A DNA stretch of 46,791 bases from an uncultured Oscillospiraceae bacterium (lineage in GTDB: Bacteria > Bacillota > Clostridia > Oscillospirales > Ruminococcaceae), in contig CAJFOJ010000006.1 of the NCBI GenBank assembly GCA_904396495.1, positions 1 to 46,791 on the forward strand. Direction: 5' to 3'. The notes below the pieces were generated by a model, which saw only the letters and a program-made list of their open reading frames with translations, was not told where the DNA came from and did not search any database. Position 1 is the stretch's first letter, and every line of letters begins with the position of its first letter. The translations under genes were made by a program, and so were the position numbers. Shown one piece after another: positions 35,092 through 42,849 of the stretch.

Positions 35092-35178
35092 GGCAATACA
35101 GGCTTTCTGTGAAAATCTTGGCCGGGGAAATGTTCCCGGTATCGAGTGCAAAAGGCGGACAGGTTGTCCGCCTTTTTT
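35092..35178 (+). ncRNA. Unassigned RNA of about 87 nt with own promoter and terminator
   Basis: Between the promoter at 35077-35085 and a strong terminator lies a short transcript without a convincing ORF. It contains a hairpin CCGGG(G)AA/TTCCCGG (35122-35139) and ends with AAAGGCGGAC (35151-35160) pairing GTCCGCCTTT (35166-35175) and a run of six T residues. It is either a small RNA or the attenuating leader of the methyltransferase gene that starts at 35221. I do not recognise a known riboswitch. Confidence 0.5.
35151..35178 (+). terminator. Intrinsic terminator ahead of the THUMP methyltransferase gene
   Basis: Ten-base-pair perfect stem, five-base loop AGGTT and T run. It lies 43 bp before the gene start. 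Confidence 0.85.
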
Positions 35179-35220
35179 AATAGACATTTTCCAATTTCAA
35201 AAAGGATGGTTTTAGATAAA

Positions 35221-36336
35221 ATGGAACAATATCGGTATATTGCGCCCTGTCTATTCGGGCTGGAAAGCGTTTTGTCCGGGGAGGTAAAGCGGATGGGCGG
35301 CCAAGAGGTCAACACCTTTGACGGAAAGGTGGAATTTTCCGGGGACGCTTGGATGCTGGCCCGGGCAAATCTCAATTTGCGGACGGCGGAACGGGTGCTC
35401 ATTAAGTTGGGAGAGTTCGAGGCCAAAACCTTCGACCAGCTATTCGAGGGAGTCAAAAAACTTCCCTTAGAAGAGTGGATCGGTAGACGCGACGCCTTCC
35501 CGGTCAAGGGACACTCCCTGCATTCCGTGCTCCACAGTGTACCCGATTGCCAGAGAATTATCAAAAAGGCGGCGGTGGAGCGGTTGAAAGGGAAATATGG
35601 CGTGAGCTGGTTTGAGGAGACAGGTCCGGTTCACCAGCTTCAGTTTTCCATCCTCAAAGACCGGGCCACCATCATGCTAGATACCTCTGGGGCGGGACTC
35701 CACAAACGGGGTTACCGGCAAAATGCAAACGAAGCGCCCATTAAGGAGACCCTCGCTGCGGGGATGATCGACTTTGCCCGGGTGAAGGGTGACACTGTCT
35801 TTTACGACCCTTTCTGTGGGTCGGGCACCCTGCTCATCGAGGCGGCCATGAAGGCTTTGAACATCCCGGCGGGCATCGGGAGGAAATTTGCCGCCCAGCA
35901 TTGGGGCTGCATCTCCGAATCAGTTTGGCGAGAGGAGCGGGCGAGAGGGCTCGATCTCATCCGACGGGACGCAAAGTTTGTGGGATATGGCAGCGACATT
36001 GACCCCAATGCGGTAGAGCTTGCCCTCCAAAACGCCTCCAAGGCCAAGGTGGCTCCTAGGGTGCGCATCCGCATCCGGGATGTGAGGGATTTTCGTCCCG
36101 TGGCCGACCATGGGGTAGTGGTCACCAATCCCCCTTACGGTGAACGGCTTTTGAATGTTTCAAAGGCTCATGAATTATACCAAAAAATGGGGGAGGTCTT
36201 TTCTCCAAAGCCGGGGCTCAACTACTACATCATCTCTCCGGACGAGGATTTTGAGCGGATTTTTGGCCGGAGGGCTTCCAAGCGCCGGAAGCTCTATAAC
36301 GGCATGTTGAAATGCCAATTGTTTATGTACTACTAA
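35221..36336 (+). CDS. THUMP-domain RNA N2-guanine methyltransferase (YpsC/RlmL type)
   Basis: The 371-residue protein has an N-terminal ferredoxin-like and THUMP region (about 1-155, with AARANLNLRTAERVLIKL-like core and SVPDCQRIIKKAAVERL) and a C-terminal Rossmann methylase with GYRQNANEAPIKETLAAGM, DPFCGSGTLLIEAAM, YGSDIDPNAV and the catalytic NPPYGERL. Family members such as Bacillus YpsC and the N-terminal half of E. coli RlmL modify 23S rRNA (m2G2445); this is inferred from family. AAAGGA is 14 bases from ATG 35221, an unusually wide gap. Confidence 0.9.
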   Translation: MEQYRYIAPCLFGLESVLSGEVKRMGGQEVNTFDGKVEFSGDAWMLARANLNLRTAERVLIKLGEFEAKTFDQLFEGVKKLPLEEWIGRRDAFPVKGHSLHSVLHSVPDCQRIIKKAAVERLKGKYGVSWFEETGPVHQLQFSILKDRATIMLDTSGAGLHKRGYRQNANEAPIKETLAAGMIDFARVKGDTVFYDPFCGSGTLLIEAAMKALNIPAGIGRKFAAQHWGCISESVWREERARGLDLIRRDAKFVGYGSDIDPNAVELALQNASKAKVAPRVRIRIRDVRDFRPVADHGVVVTNPPYGERLLNVSKAHELYQKMGEVFSPKPGLNYYIISPDEDFERIFGRRASKRRKLYNGMLKCQLFMYY

Positions 36337-36368
36337 AAAGTTCGGGCCTTACAGCCCGAACTTTTTAT
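36336..36368. terminator. Bidirectional terminator between convergent genes
   Basis: AAAAGTTCGGGC (36336-36347) pairs perfectly with GCCCGAACTTTT (36354-36365), with A and T tracts on both sides, so it can end both the THUMP gene and the van operon. Confidence 0.9.
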
Positions 36369-37546
36369 GAGCTTAACGAGATAATTTCCCCCTTTGCTTC
36401 CGGTGATACCAGTATCCGTTCCAGCCGGGGGCCCAGCCTGCTGAAAATCTCGTTTGTGATGGTACCAGTCTGCTCTGCCAGGTCGGCGGCACTGATGGAT
36501 TCTTTGCCGGATTCTCCGATGATGACGGCCTCGTCTCCGGGGGTTACATCAGGGATGCCGGTGATGTCCACCAGCGTCTGATCCATGCAGATGAACCCTA
36601 TAATGGGGGCAAATTTGCCTCGGATGAGGACCCTTCCCACTCCACAGGACAGGGCTCTAGGGAGGCCGTCGGCGTACCCGATGGAGAGGGTTGCCGTTTT
36701 TGTTTTTCCCTTTGCGGTAAACGCCCGGCCGTAACCGGCGCTTTCGCCTGCACCTAGCTCTTTGATGGACGCGACCCGCGCCTTTAAAGACAACACCGGG
36801 CGCAGATGAACAGGGCAGCGTTTTGCGTCCGCACCAGTGCTGAGCGCGCCGTAGAGGGCGATGCCGATCCTTGCGTAATTCCCGGCCAGCTCGGGGTAAT
36901 GGAGCAGCCCGTAGCTGCCTAAAATATGCGCTTTGAGGCGAGGGGCCCCCTCCTCTTGCAGTGAACCTGCCAACTGAAAAAATTTTTCCCCCTGCATGCG
37001 GGTAAAGACCCTGTCCGCCGGGGAATCAGTGTCGGCGGCGCAGAGATGGGTAAAGATACCCTCTACGCGGAGATTTCTCATCTTTAGCATATACCGGATG
37101 CGGTGAAAGTTCTGCACATTTTCCCCTAAACGGTGCATTCCGGTGTCAACGCCGATGTGGACCCGGATTTCACGCCCTAAGTCGTTTAACAGTTGGGCAT
37201 AGGGGTAGTCCACCACCGTCTGGGTCAAAGAGTACCGGCGCAGTAGATAAAACTGCTCGGGGTGGGTGTAGCCGAGGACGAGGATTTCCCCTCGGATGCC
37301 GCTTCGCCGCAGTTCTACCCCTTCCAGCACCGTCGCGACGCAAAAAGCTCTTATCCCCATTTTTTGCAGTTCTCCCGCCACCAGTTTGGCCCCGTGGCCA
37401 TAGGCATCGGCCTTGAGCACCGGCATCAGCTCGCAATTAGCGGGCAGCAGGGCCTGTATCGCTTCCACATTGTGCCGCAGGTTTGCGGCGCTGAGTTCGA
37501 TCCACGCCCGCCCTTTTAGAAAAGCAGATTTCTGCAAAGACATCAT
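36365..37546 (-). CDS. vanT: Soluble PLP racemase of the van operon, probable serine racemase (VanT catalytic domain type)
   Basis: The 393-residue protein has the alanine racemase fold: PLP Lys45 in VLKADAYGHGA, the second catalytic Tyr in ESAGYGRAF, and ICMDQTLVDIT. At the place of Tyr354 of the Geobacillus enzyme (consensus INYEV), this protein reads ITNEI, with Asn365. Known VanT serine racemases carry Asn there, so D-Ser production is likely. Unlike VanT it has no membrane acyltransferase-type N-terminal domain. It is the last gene of the van operon, 2 bp after the acyltransferase gene; AAAGGGGG precedes ATG 37546. It might also serve as the cell's alanine racemase. Confidence 0.82.
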   Translation of the reverse strand: MMSLQKSAFLKGRAWIELSAANLRHNVEAIQALLPANCELMPVLKADAYGHGAKLVAGELQKMGIRAFCVATVLEGVELRRSGIRGEILVLGYTHPEQFYLLRRYSLTQTVVDYPYAQLLNDLGREIRVHIGVDTGMHRLGENVQNFHRIRYMLKMRNLRVEGIFTHLCAADTDSPADRVFTRMQGEKFFQLAGSLQEEGAPRLKAHILGSYGLLHYPELAGNYARIGIALYGALSTGADAKRCPVHLRPVLSLKARVASIKELGAGESAGYGRAFTAKGKTKTATLSIGYADGLPRALSCGVGRVLIRGKFAPIIGFICMDQTLVDITGIPDVTPGDEAVIIGESGKESISAADLAEQTGTITNEIFSRLGPRLERILVSPEAKGEIISLSS

Positions 37547-37548
37547 TG

Positions 37549-38010
37549 CTACCCCCTTTTGATGATCCGGCAAGGTGGGGACACCACCGTACAGTTGTCC
37601 GGGATGTCGGTACAGACTACTGCTCCGGCGCCGATTTTTACGTTGTCACCAATGGAGATTCCCCCTATGAGCACCGCCCCTGCCCCAATAAGGCAATTAT
37701 TCCCGACGGTTGGGGCTTTGCGCTCCACCTCGCCGATGGTGACATTTTGATAGATGCGGCAGTTTGCACCGATTGCCGCATAGCGGGAAATGAAAATCCC
37801 GTGAAGGCCATGGGGCAGGGTAGGGGTGTCGGCAAATTTTGCCCCTTTTCCCAGATACCCGCCGTGCTTATGGGCCATCCGGCTCAGTCGGAAGGTCAAA
37901 ATATCCTTCCACAATCGGTTTTTTGCCCTTTCCCGCCGCCAATACACTGCCCAAAAGTGCTCCATGTAGTCTCCCTTGGCGTAGTTACTAAACGCTTCCC
38001 GAAAGTTCAT
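37549..38010 (-). CDS. Hexapeptide-repeat acyltransferase, serine O-acetyltransferase-like, within van operon
   Basis: The 153-residue protein has a helical N-terminus (to about 55) and a left-handed beta-helix of hexapeptide repeats (IGANCRIYQNVTIGEV, VGNNCLIGAGAVLIGG, ISIGDNVKIGAGAVV), ending with CRIIKRG. TLPHGLHGIFIS matches the histidine-bearing loop of CysE/SAT-like enzymes. It is shorter than housekeeping CysE. GGAGG sits just before ATG 38010, and the start overlaps the vanXY stop (TGATG), so it is translated with the operon. This gene is not part of the standard vanG set; its acceptor, possibly serine, is unknown. Confidence 0.75.
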   Translation of the reverse strand: MNFREAFSNYAKGDYMEHFWAVYWRRERAKNRLWKDILTFRLSRMAHKHGGYLGKGAKFADTPTLPHGLHGIFISRYAAIGANCRIYQNVTIGEVERKAPTVGNNCLIGAGAVLIGGISIGDNVKIGAGAVVCTDIPDNCTVVSPPCRIIKRG

Positions 38011-38777
38011 CAAACACTCCTCCCATCCGGCCATACTGTCAGGATATATCCGTCTATGTTGTTGCCTGAAAGGGTGTAAGGGAGGTGCAATTCATCCGCA
38101 ATTGCCGCGGCACAGCCGGATTTTGCGGGTAGGTAGGAAATCTGGATGCGCTGTTTCTTCTTTCGGTAAATCAGCGGCCTTTTTCCATAGGGAAATTTCT
38201 TTAAATACAAGTGATACTCTTCCAGGGTAAGGCCCATTTTAGCCATGATTTCAGCGTGCGGCATTCCCACATAACGGAAGTGCCACGGTTCATAGGCGAT
38301 ACCGGTGATTTTTTCTTTTCCGGCGGGATACCGCTGGATAAAGCCGTAGCGCGCTGCTTTTTCCCGGAATGTTTGACAGATGCCGGAATCAGGGAAGTGC
38401 GGCCTGATAAAATCAAGCTTCTCTCGCAGGAGTCCCAAGTCGATTGCAAATCCTGTCTGATGCTCGCTGTGGCCGGGTAAAGCAACATACTTTTGGGTGA
38501 AATCCGCACCGTTTTCCTCCATAGACCGATCCCAGATGTGCTGTTGCTCTCCTTGGGATCGCCAGCCGCTCACCGGAAGGATTTGCGTCCAACCGTCTAT
38601 ATCGTTCATCAACATATGAAACAGTGCGGCGGCCCTGCGCTCCAGCAACACCCCGTCATTCCCATTGACGGCAGCGAGGGAATGAGCGGGCGGAATCTCC
38701 CGACAGGGATGCTCCCGATTGACCAAAATGAGACGCCCGGAATAGATGGGGCATGTTGCCGCTGTAATCAGCTTCAT
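38010..38777 (-). CDS. vanXY: VanXY-type D,D-dipeptidase/carboxypeptidase
   Basis: The 255-residue soluble M15B zinc peptidase has VSGWRS, GHSEHQTGFAIDLG with zinc ligands His106 and Asp113, and EPWHFRYVG with catalytic Glu163 and zinc His166. In VanG, VanC and VanE systems, VanXY cleaves D-Ala-D-Ala and removes terminal D-Ala from pentapeptide precursors. No signal or membrane segment is present, as expected for VanXY. The C-terminal extension (about 195-255) is longer than in VanY-type domains. Its ATG overlaps the vanG stop as ATGA. Confidence 0.87.
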   Translation of the reverse strand: MKLITAATCPIYSGRLILVNREHPCREIPPAHSLAAVNGNDGVLLERRAAALFHMLMNDIDGWTQILPVSGWRSQGEQQHIWDRSMEENGADFTQKYVALPGHSEHQTGFAIDLGLLREKLDFIRPHFPDSGICQTFREKAARYGFIQRYPAGKEKITGIAYEPWHFRYVGMPHAEIMAKMGLTLEEYHLYLKKFPYGKRPLIYRKKKQRIQISYLPAKSGCAAAIADELHLPYTLSGNNIDGYILTVWPDGRSV

Positions 38778-39814
38778 GATTCCACCGCCAGTTGGATCGC
38801 CCTTGTGATGACTTCTTTGAGCGGCATTCCCGCGGCCTTCATCATGCTAGGGAACCGGCTGTGGGCTGTAAATCCGGGAATGGTGTTTACCTCGTTAAAG
38901 AAAATTTGGCCGCGGGGGGTCAAAAACAGGTCCACCCGCGCAAATCCGCGGCAGCCCAGCGCCCGGTAGATCTCTTTGGCCGCTTCTTTTAGCTCGACGG
39001 CCTTTGCGGGGGAAATCCGTGCCGGGACGTGAATTTTTGAGGTGATGAGATTGTATTTTTCAGTAAAGTCAAAAAAACCGTCTGCCAGCTCCACTTCGTC
39101 TATTTCGCCGGTAAAGAGTTCCCGGTTCCCCATGACGGCGCAGCCTACCTCAAAGCCGGGGACGGCCTCTTCGACCATTACCTCGCCATCGTAGCTAAAG
39201 GCATCCCTTATCGCAGGAAGCAGGCCGTTTTCCTCTGCTACCTTAACAACGCCGAAGGAGGAACCAGCCTTCACCGGTTTGACAAAAAGGGGATACCCCA
39301 GCGCATCGGCTTTTTTGAGTGCATTTTCTTCCTCAAAGCCCGGTTGCAGCAGGAAAGAACGGGGGACGAAAATCCCGGCTTTTTGCGCCAATTTGTGGGC
39401 CCGATCCTTGTCCATGCACAGGGCGGACGCCAGAGGGCCACACCCGACCACCGGGATTCCTTTAAGCGCGCAAAGTCCCTGTACCGTCCCATCCTCCCCG
39501 TTTTGGCCGTGAAGGACGGGGAACACCACGTCAATGGGGATTTGTTGTGTCGCTTCTCCCTTGTAAACCAACAAGTATGGTTCACTCCTGTTGGGAGTTA
39601 AAGCGGCGGGAGCGCAGCTTACGCCCTGTTGCCAGGTGCCGTCGGCAATGGATTTTACATCTCCGGTGAAATGGTACCAGTCCCCCTCCCTGGTAATCCC
39701 TACTAAAATCGGGGTAAATTTTTCCCGGTCCATCTGCCGGATGACGCTGGCGGCGGACTGAAGAGATATGCTGTATTCCGGTGAACAGCCGCCAAATAAG
39801 ACTAAAATATTCAT
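38774..39814 (-). CDS. vanG: D-alanine--D-serine ligase, VanG type
   Basis: The 346-residue ATP-grasp ligase shows LFGGCSPEYSISLQSA, VLHGQNGEDGTVQG, MDKDRAHKLA, the ATP-binding FVKPVKAGSSFGV, and FFNEVNTIPGFT. The omega-loop segment EKYNLITSKIHVPA (about 252-265) matches VanG/VanC/VanE D-Ser ligases and lacks the pattern of D-Lac ligases. It makes D-Ala-D-Ser, lowering vancomycin affinity for the precursor. ATG 39814 lies 12 bases after another in-frame ATG (39826), with a hairpin between that ATG and GAAAGGA, as at the ABC-F gene. Confidence 0.92.
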   Translation of the reverse strand: MNILVLFGGCSPEYSISLQSAASVIRQMDREKFTPILVGITREGDWYHFTGDVKSIADGTWQQGVSCAPAALTPNRSEPYLLVYKGEATQQIPIDVVFPVLHGQNGEDGTVQGLCALKGIPVVGCGPLASALCMDKDRAHKLAQKAGIFVPRSFLLQPGFEEENALKKADALGYPLFVKPVKAGSSFGVVKVAEENGLLPAIRDAFSYDGEVMVEEAVPGFEVGCAVMGNRELFTGEIDEVELADGFFDFTEKYNLITSKIHVPARISPAKAVELKEAAKEIYRALGCRGFARVDLFLTPRGQIFFNEVNTIPGFTAHSRFPSMMKAAGMPLKEVITRAIQLAVES

Positions 39815-39854
39815 ATGGATGACCATGCCCTTGCCAAGGCAAAGGCTTCCTTTC
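39814..39854 (-). promoter_or_regulatory. Ribosome binding site, hairpin and double start ahead of vanG
   Basis: On the minus strand GAAAGGA (39854-39848) is followed by a 21-nt segment (39847-39827) in which GCCTTTGC pairs with GCAAGGGC, then ATG (39826), nine bases and ATG (39814). The hairpin also contains a second AAGGG. The distances are base-for-base those at 3856-3898, with a different stem sequence. Confidence 0.6.
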
Positions 39855-39885
39855 TATCATTTGTGACGAGGTTACGGGAAAATCG

Positions 39886-39905
39886 CCGCCGTGAATGTCC
39901 GGCGG
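39886..39905 (-). promoter_or_regulatory. GC-rich hairpin between vanW and vanG
   Basis: CCGCCG (39886-39891) pairs with CGGCGG (39900-39905). On the minus strand CGATTTTCCC follows, so it may act as a weak internal terminator. Confidence 0.35.
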
Positions 39906-39941
39906 TTCAATCCACAGCATAACGCTAAAAAATCGAAGGCA

Positions 39942-40766
39942 TTATCCCTTTACAGTGACTTTAGTTCCCTTCGGTAGGGAGTAGCCGATTTGGCAGCGGT
40001 TTTTGTATAATGGCTCAGAGGCGAGGCACATCCCCGAAGCGCTGTCCATCACATTGCGGGTGACCTCCACCTCTTCAAAAATGGCGCCCTTTACGCGAAA
40101 GTACACCGGTTTGCTGCACGATACCTGGTAGCAAAGCCCATTGTCCCGGTCGCTATATACCCGCCCGATGATTTGTCCGTCGTCAAAGGCAAAAGTGACC
40201 TGAAAGGTTAGTTTAGTGTCGTTTCGGACCTTTAAATCGGTCCAGCCCTCCGACACGGTGGCGTCCACGCCGGGAGGGGCATCGCTTTCCGGCTCCGGGA
40301 AATCTCTGGTAAGATGCCCCCGCCGCTCCACGATGGTCAGCGGCGTGTGCAAAAACATCCAGAATAACAGGTTACTGAGTTGGCAGAGGCCTCCTCCGGG
40401 GCGAGTGGTGAGCTTTCCGTCGATTTCCACTAACCCTTCCCGGTAGGATGTGTCCCGGTCGGCAAAGCGGACAAGCTGCCAAAAAGAGAAGGTCTCCCCC
40501 GGCCGGATGAGAAGCTTATCCACTGTTGCCGCCGCCAGCTTTAAATTGAACGCCTTGTTTTGCTGGTAGATCATGGGAAAGCCGGTATTCCGGTTGTAAA
40601 TGGGGCAGGCCGATTCAAACAGCAGGTGGGGAAGGAGCGCATCCGCCAACTGGGCGGCATACCGGTTACGGTCCAGTCTCATCTTTAGATAAAAGCAAAA
40701 TACTTTCTGTTTTATGCGCAGCGGCAACAGCCACGGAAAAATCTGTGTCAATCTTTTTCTTCCCAT
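39942..40766 (-). CDS. vanW: VanW-family protein
   Basis: The 274-residue protein carries the VanW motifs PGETFSFWQLV and GGGLCQLSNLLFWM, with VRNDT and PLTIVERRGH between, as in VanW of VanB and VanG operons. VanW is an accessory protein of unknown biochemical function. I start it at ATG 40766, seven bases after the vanY stop; the longer frame to 40841 overlaps vanY. The N-terminus is basic and has no clear signal peptide. Confidence 0.9.
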   Translation of the reverse strand: MGRKRLTQIFPWLLPLRIKQKVFCFYLKMRLDRNRYAAQLADALLPHLLFESACPIYNRNTGFPMIYQQNKAFNLKLAAATVDKLLIRPGETFSFWQLVRFADRDTSYREGLVEIDGKLTTRPGGGLCQLSNLLFWMFLHTPLTIVERRGHLTRDFPEPESDAPPGVDATVSEGWTDLKVRNDTKLTFQVTFAFDDGQIIGRVYSDRDNGLCYQVSCSKPVYFRVKGAIFEEVEVTRNVMDSASGMCLASEPLYKNRCQIGYSLPKGTKVTVKG

Positions 40767-40773
40767 CTTTTTT

Positions 40774-41571
40774 CTACTCCAATGTTTTAATGTATTCTTC
40801 CAGGCAGAGCCCCTGACGGTATATTTCGGTTGCTGCCTCAACTCCTACGTACCGGTAGTGCCAGGGCTCGTGAATCGTCCCGGTGATTTCTGATTTGTCC
40901 TCCGGATAGCGTTTGATAAATCCATACCGGTGGGCATTTTGGTCGAGCCATTCATATACCTCATTGCCCGCCGAATGGACGCCGTCGGCGTTGATATCGG
41001 CGGCGAGTCCCAATTGGTGCTCACTGGTGCCCACGACGGCCACCCACTCTTCAGCCTTGCTTTTTGCGTCCTGGGGAGAATACCCATCTTCCTCATAATC
41101 GGCAATTTTTTCGTCCATTAGCCGCTGCTGTTCTTGTGCGGTTCGGTATCCTGACGCGACGATGGGGTAGACGCCGTCCGCCCGCATGTCGTCAAACATC
41201 CTCTGGAGGGCGGGATAGATGCGGGAATCAATAGACTGACCGTTAGAAAGCTCTATAAGCTCCATCTCGTAGCCCTGTGGGATCGGGTGTTCCCGATTGA
41301 CTAAAATCAGGTTCCACGCCCCTTTGTCTTTTGCACTTTCAACTGAAACAGTGGAGGTGTCCATATCCACAGGGGCGCTGGATTGCTGTGCCGTCACTAT
41401 CTGACGGGAATTGGCAATATGCGAGTCGATTTGCCGAAACAGCCCGTATCCCAATACCGACAAAACGATAAGCCAAAAGAGGAAAGCTATGGATTTTTTT
41501 ATCCGTTTTTTCCTGTTTTTTACTTTAATTGCTTGTCGGCTGGGCGACGGGGCCTTTCCTTTGCTGTTCAT
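40774..41571 (-). CDS. vanY: Membrane-anchored D,D-carboxypeptidase VanY
   Basis: The 265-residue M15B peptidase has a basic cytoplasmic tail, a membrane anchor (about 27-46) and an external zinc domain with VASGYRTAQEQQ, GTSEHQLGLAADIN (His185, Asp192) and HEPWHYRYVG (Glu235, His238). VanY trims terminal D-Ala from pentapeptide precursors. It shares the LVNREHP segment with the VanXY protein next door. It is the first gene after the terminator that follows vanS and so is likely to head a separate transcription unit with vanW, vanG, vanXY, the acyltransferase and the racemase. Confidence 0.9.
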   Translation of the reverse strand: MNSKGKAPSPSRQAIKVKNRKKRIKKSIAFLFWLIVLSVLGYGLFRQIDSHIANSRQIVTAQQSSAPVDMDTSTVSVESAKDKGAWNLILVNREHPIPQGYEMELIELSNGQSIDSRIYPALQRMFDDMRADGVYPIVASGYRTAQEQQRLMDEKIADYEEDGYSPQDAKSKAEEWVAVVGTSEHQLGLAADINADGVHSAGNEVYEWLDQNAHRYGFIKRYPEDKSEITGTIHEPWHYRYVGVEAATEIYRQGLCLEEYIKTLE

Positions 41572-41628
41572 TACATACCTCTTTCCTGGGGATGAAAAGG
41601 AATGTTTTTGAAGGTCAGAGCATTCCCG

Positions 41629-41671
41629 AAAAAAATCCCCTCCTTGGTGTCTTTAGCATACCAAGAAGGGG
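41629..41671 (-). terminator. Strong terminator between vanS and vanY
   Basis: On the minus strand CCCCTTCTTGGT (41671-41660) pairs with ACCAAGGAGGGG (41648-41637, one G-T pair), followed by ATTTTTTT. A further small inverted repeat, GGAATG/CATTCC, lies at 41599-41626. I find no clear sigma-A promoter between the terminator and vanY. Confidence 0.85.
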
Positions 41672-41724
41672 AAAAAAGTGCTTTTATTTTTTCTTTGAAA
41701 ACCCTAAAATTTTTATCCGGCAAT

Positions 41725-42849
41725 TCATACGATTTTCTGACGGTTGAGGGGAAGCTCGACGGTAAAGGCAATGCTTTCGCCGGCGCTTTCCGCTGTGATG
41801 GAGCCGCCGTGAAGTTCGACGATTTCCTTTGCGATGGCGAGCCCTAACCCCGCTCCGCCGGTAGAGCTTGCCCTTGCGGAATCCAACCGGAAAAACTGCT
41901 CAAAAATGCGTGCAAGCTTTTCGGGGGAAATGGTTTTTCCGCGGTTTTGAACCTTTATCGCCACCTGGCTCTCCCCCTGCTCTAACGATAGGAGGATTTG
42001 AGTTTTGGGATAGCTGTAAAAGGCGGCGTTTCGCAAAAGGTTATCGAACACCCGCTCCAACTTGTCAGGGTCGCAGACAAGCTGTACGTCCGGCGCAAGG
42101 CGAGTCTCACAGACGAGCTCTTTTTCCGCAAAGACCGGTTGGAACTCAAAGGCGATCTGCTCCAACATGCGGGTCAGGTTGACCGATTCCTCCTCTAGCG
42201 TCAAGTGGCTGAGATTAAACCGGGTGATGTCGAAAAACTCGTTGATTAGCTCCTCCAGCCGCTCCGCCTTGGACAGGGCAATGCCAATGTATTTGGCCCG
42301 CAGCTCGGGGGAAATCTGGGGTTCGTCCCGCAAAAGGGTCATGTAGCCGATGACGCTGGTCAGTGGGGTTTTCAAATCGTGGGCCAGGTAGACGATCAAA
42401 TCGTTTTTTCGTTGCTCCGCCTCTTTGGCGCTTCTCTCGTTGTGGAGGGCCTGCTCCCGGGTGAGGTTTAGCTCGTTTTGGACGCTTTTCATCGGTTCGG
42501 ACAGGATGATGGGCTTTTCGTTTGACTGGGAAAGCTGCTCTGCCGCGGCGATAACTTCGTCCAGATAGGATAGCGGCTTTAAGAGGTAGTGTCGGGTGAT
42601 TAAAACCACGCCGATAAATGCGATTAGTGTCCCCCATAGCGGGAACGTGTATTGGATCGTCTTTAGGAAATAATACAGCGGATCAGTGTCCAACCAAATA
42701 AATTGAGTACAGAAAAGCCACGCTAAGAAATAACACAGCAAAAGCGCCGCCACAAACCCTATGACAGTTAATACATACTGGGTTAGAATCTGCCGGGAAA
42801 TTTGACTGCGACGCTTTCTAGCTCCTCCTATGTTGTTGCCGCTATTCAA
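41725..42849 (-). CDS. vanS: Sensor histidine kinase VanS
   Basis: The 374-residue kinase has two membrane helices (about 25-48 and 68-87) with a short external loop of about 20 residues, a HAMP-like linker, HisKA with His157 in YLAHDLKTPLTSVIGY, an N box FDNLLRNAAFYS, and GGAGLGLAIAKE. VanS senses glycopeptides and phosphorylates or dephosphorylates VanR. The small sensor loop resembles VanB/VanG-type or VanA-type short sensors only in part. The start is TTG 42849, which overlaps the vanR end by 8 bp; a G-rich SD-like stretch is eight bases upstream. Confidence 0.88.
   Translation of the reverse strand: MNSGNNIGGARKRRSQISRQILTQYVLTVIGFVAALLLCYFLAWLFCTQFIWLDTDPLYYFLKTIQYTFPLWGTLIAFIGVVLITRHYLLKPLSYLDEVIAAAEQLSQSNEKPIILSEPMKSVQNELNLTREQALHNERSAKEAEQRKNDLIVYLAHDLKTPLTSVIGYMTLLRDEPQISPELRAKYIGIALSKAERLEELINEFFDITRFNLSHLTLEEESVNLTRMLEQIAFEFQPVFAEKELVCETRLAPDVQLVCDPDKLERVFDNLLRNAAFYSYPKTQILLSLEQGESQVAIKVQNRGKTISPEKLARIFEQFFRLDSARASSTGGAGLGLAIAKEIVELHGGSITAESAGESIAFTVELPLNRQKIV

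Noticed and set aside
36365-37546. Plain housekeeping alanine racemase
   Set aside because: Operon position after vanXY and Asn in place of the conserved Tyr354 fit a serine racemase better; dual use remains possible.
38010-38777. Second copy of vanY
   Set aside because: It lacks a membrane anchor or signal and overlaps vanG as VanXY does in VanG systems.
39582-39920. Minus-strand ORF overlapping the vanG start
   Set aside because: It is out of frame with vanG and covers its control hairpin; no family resemblance.
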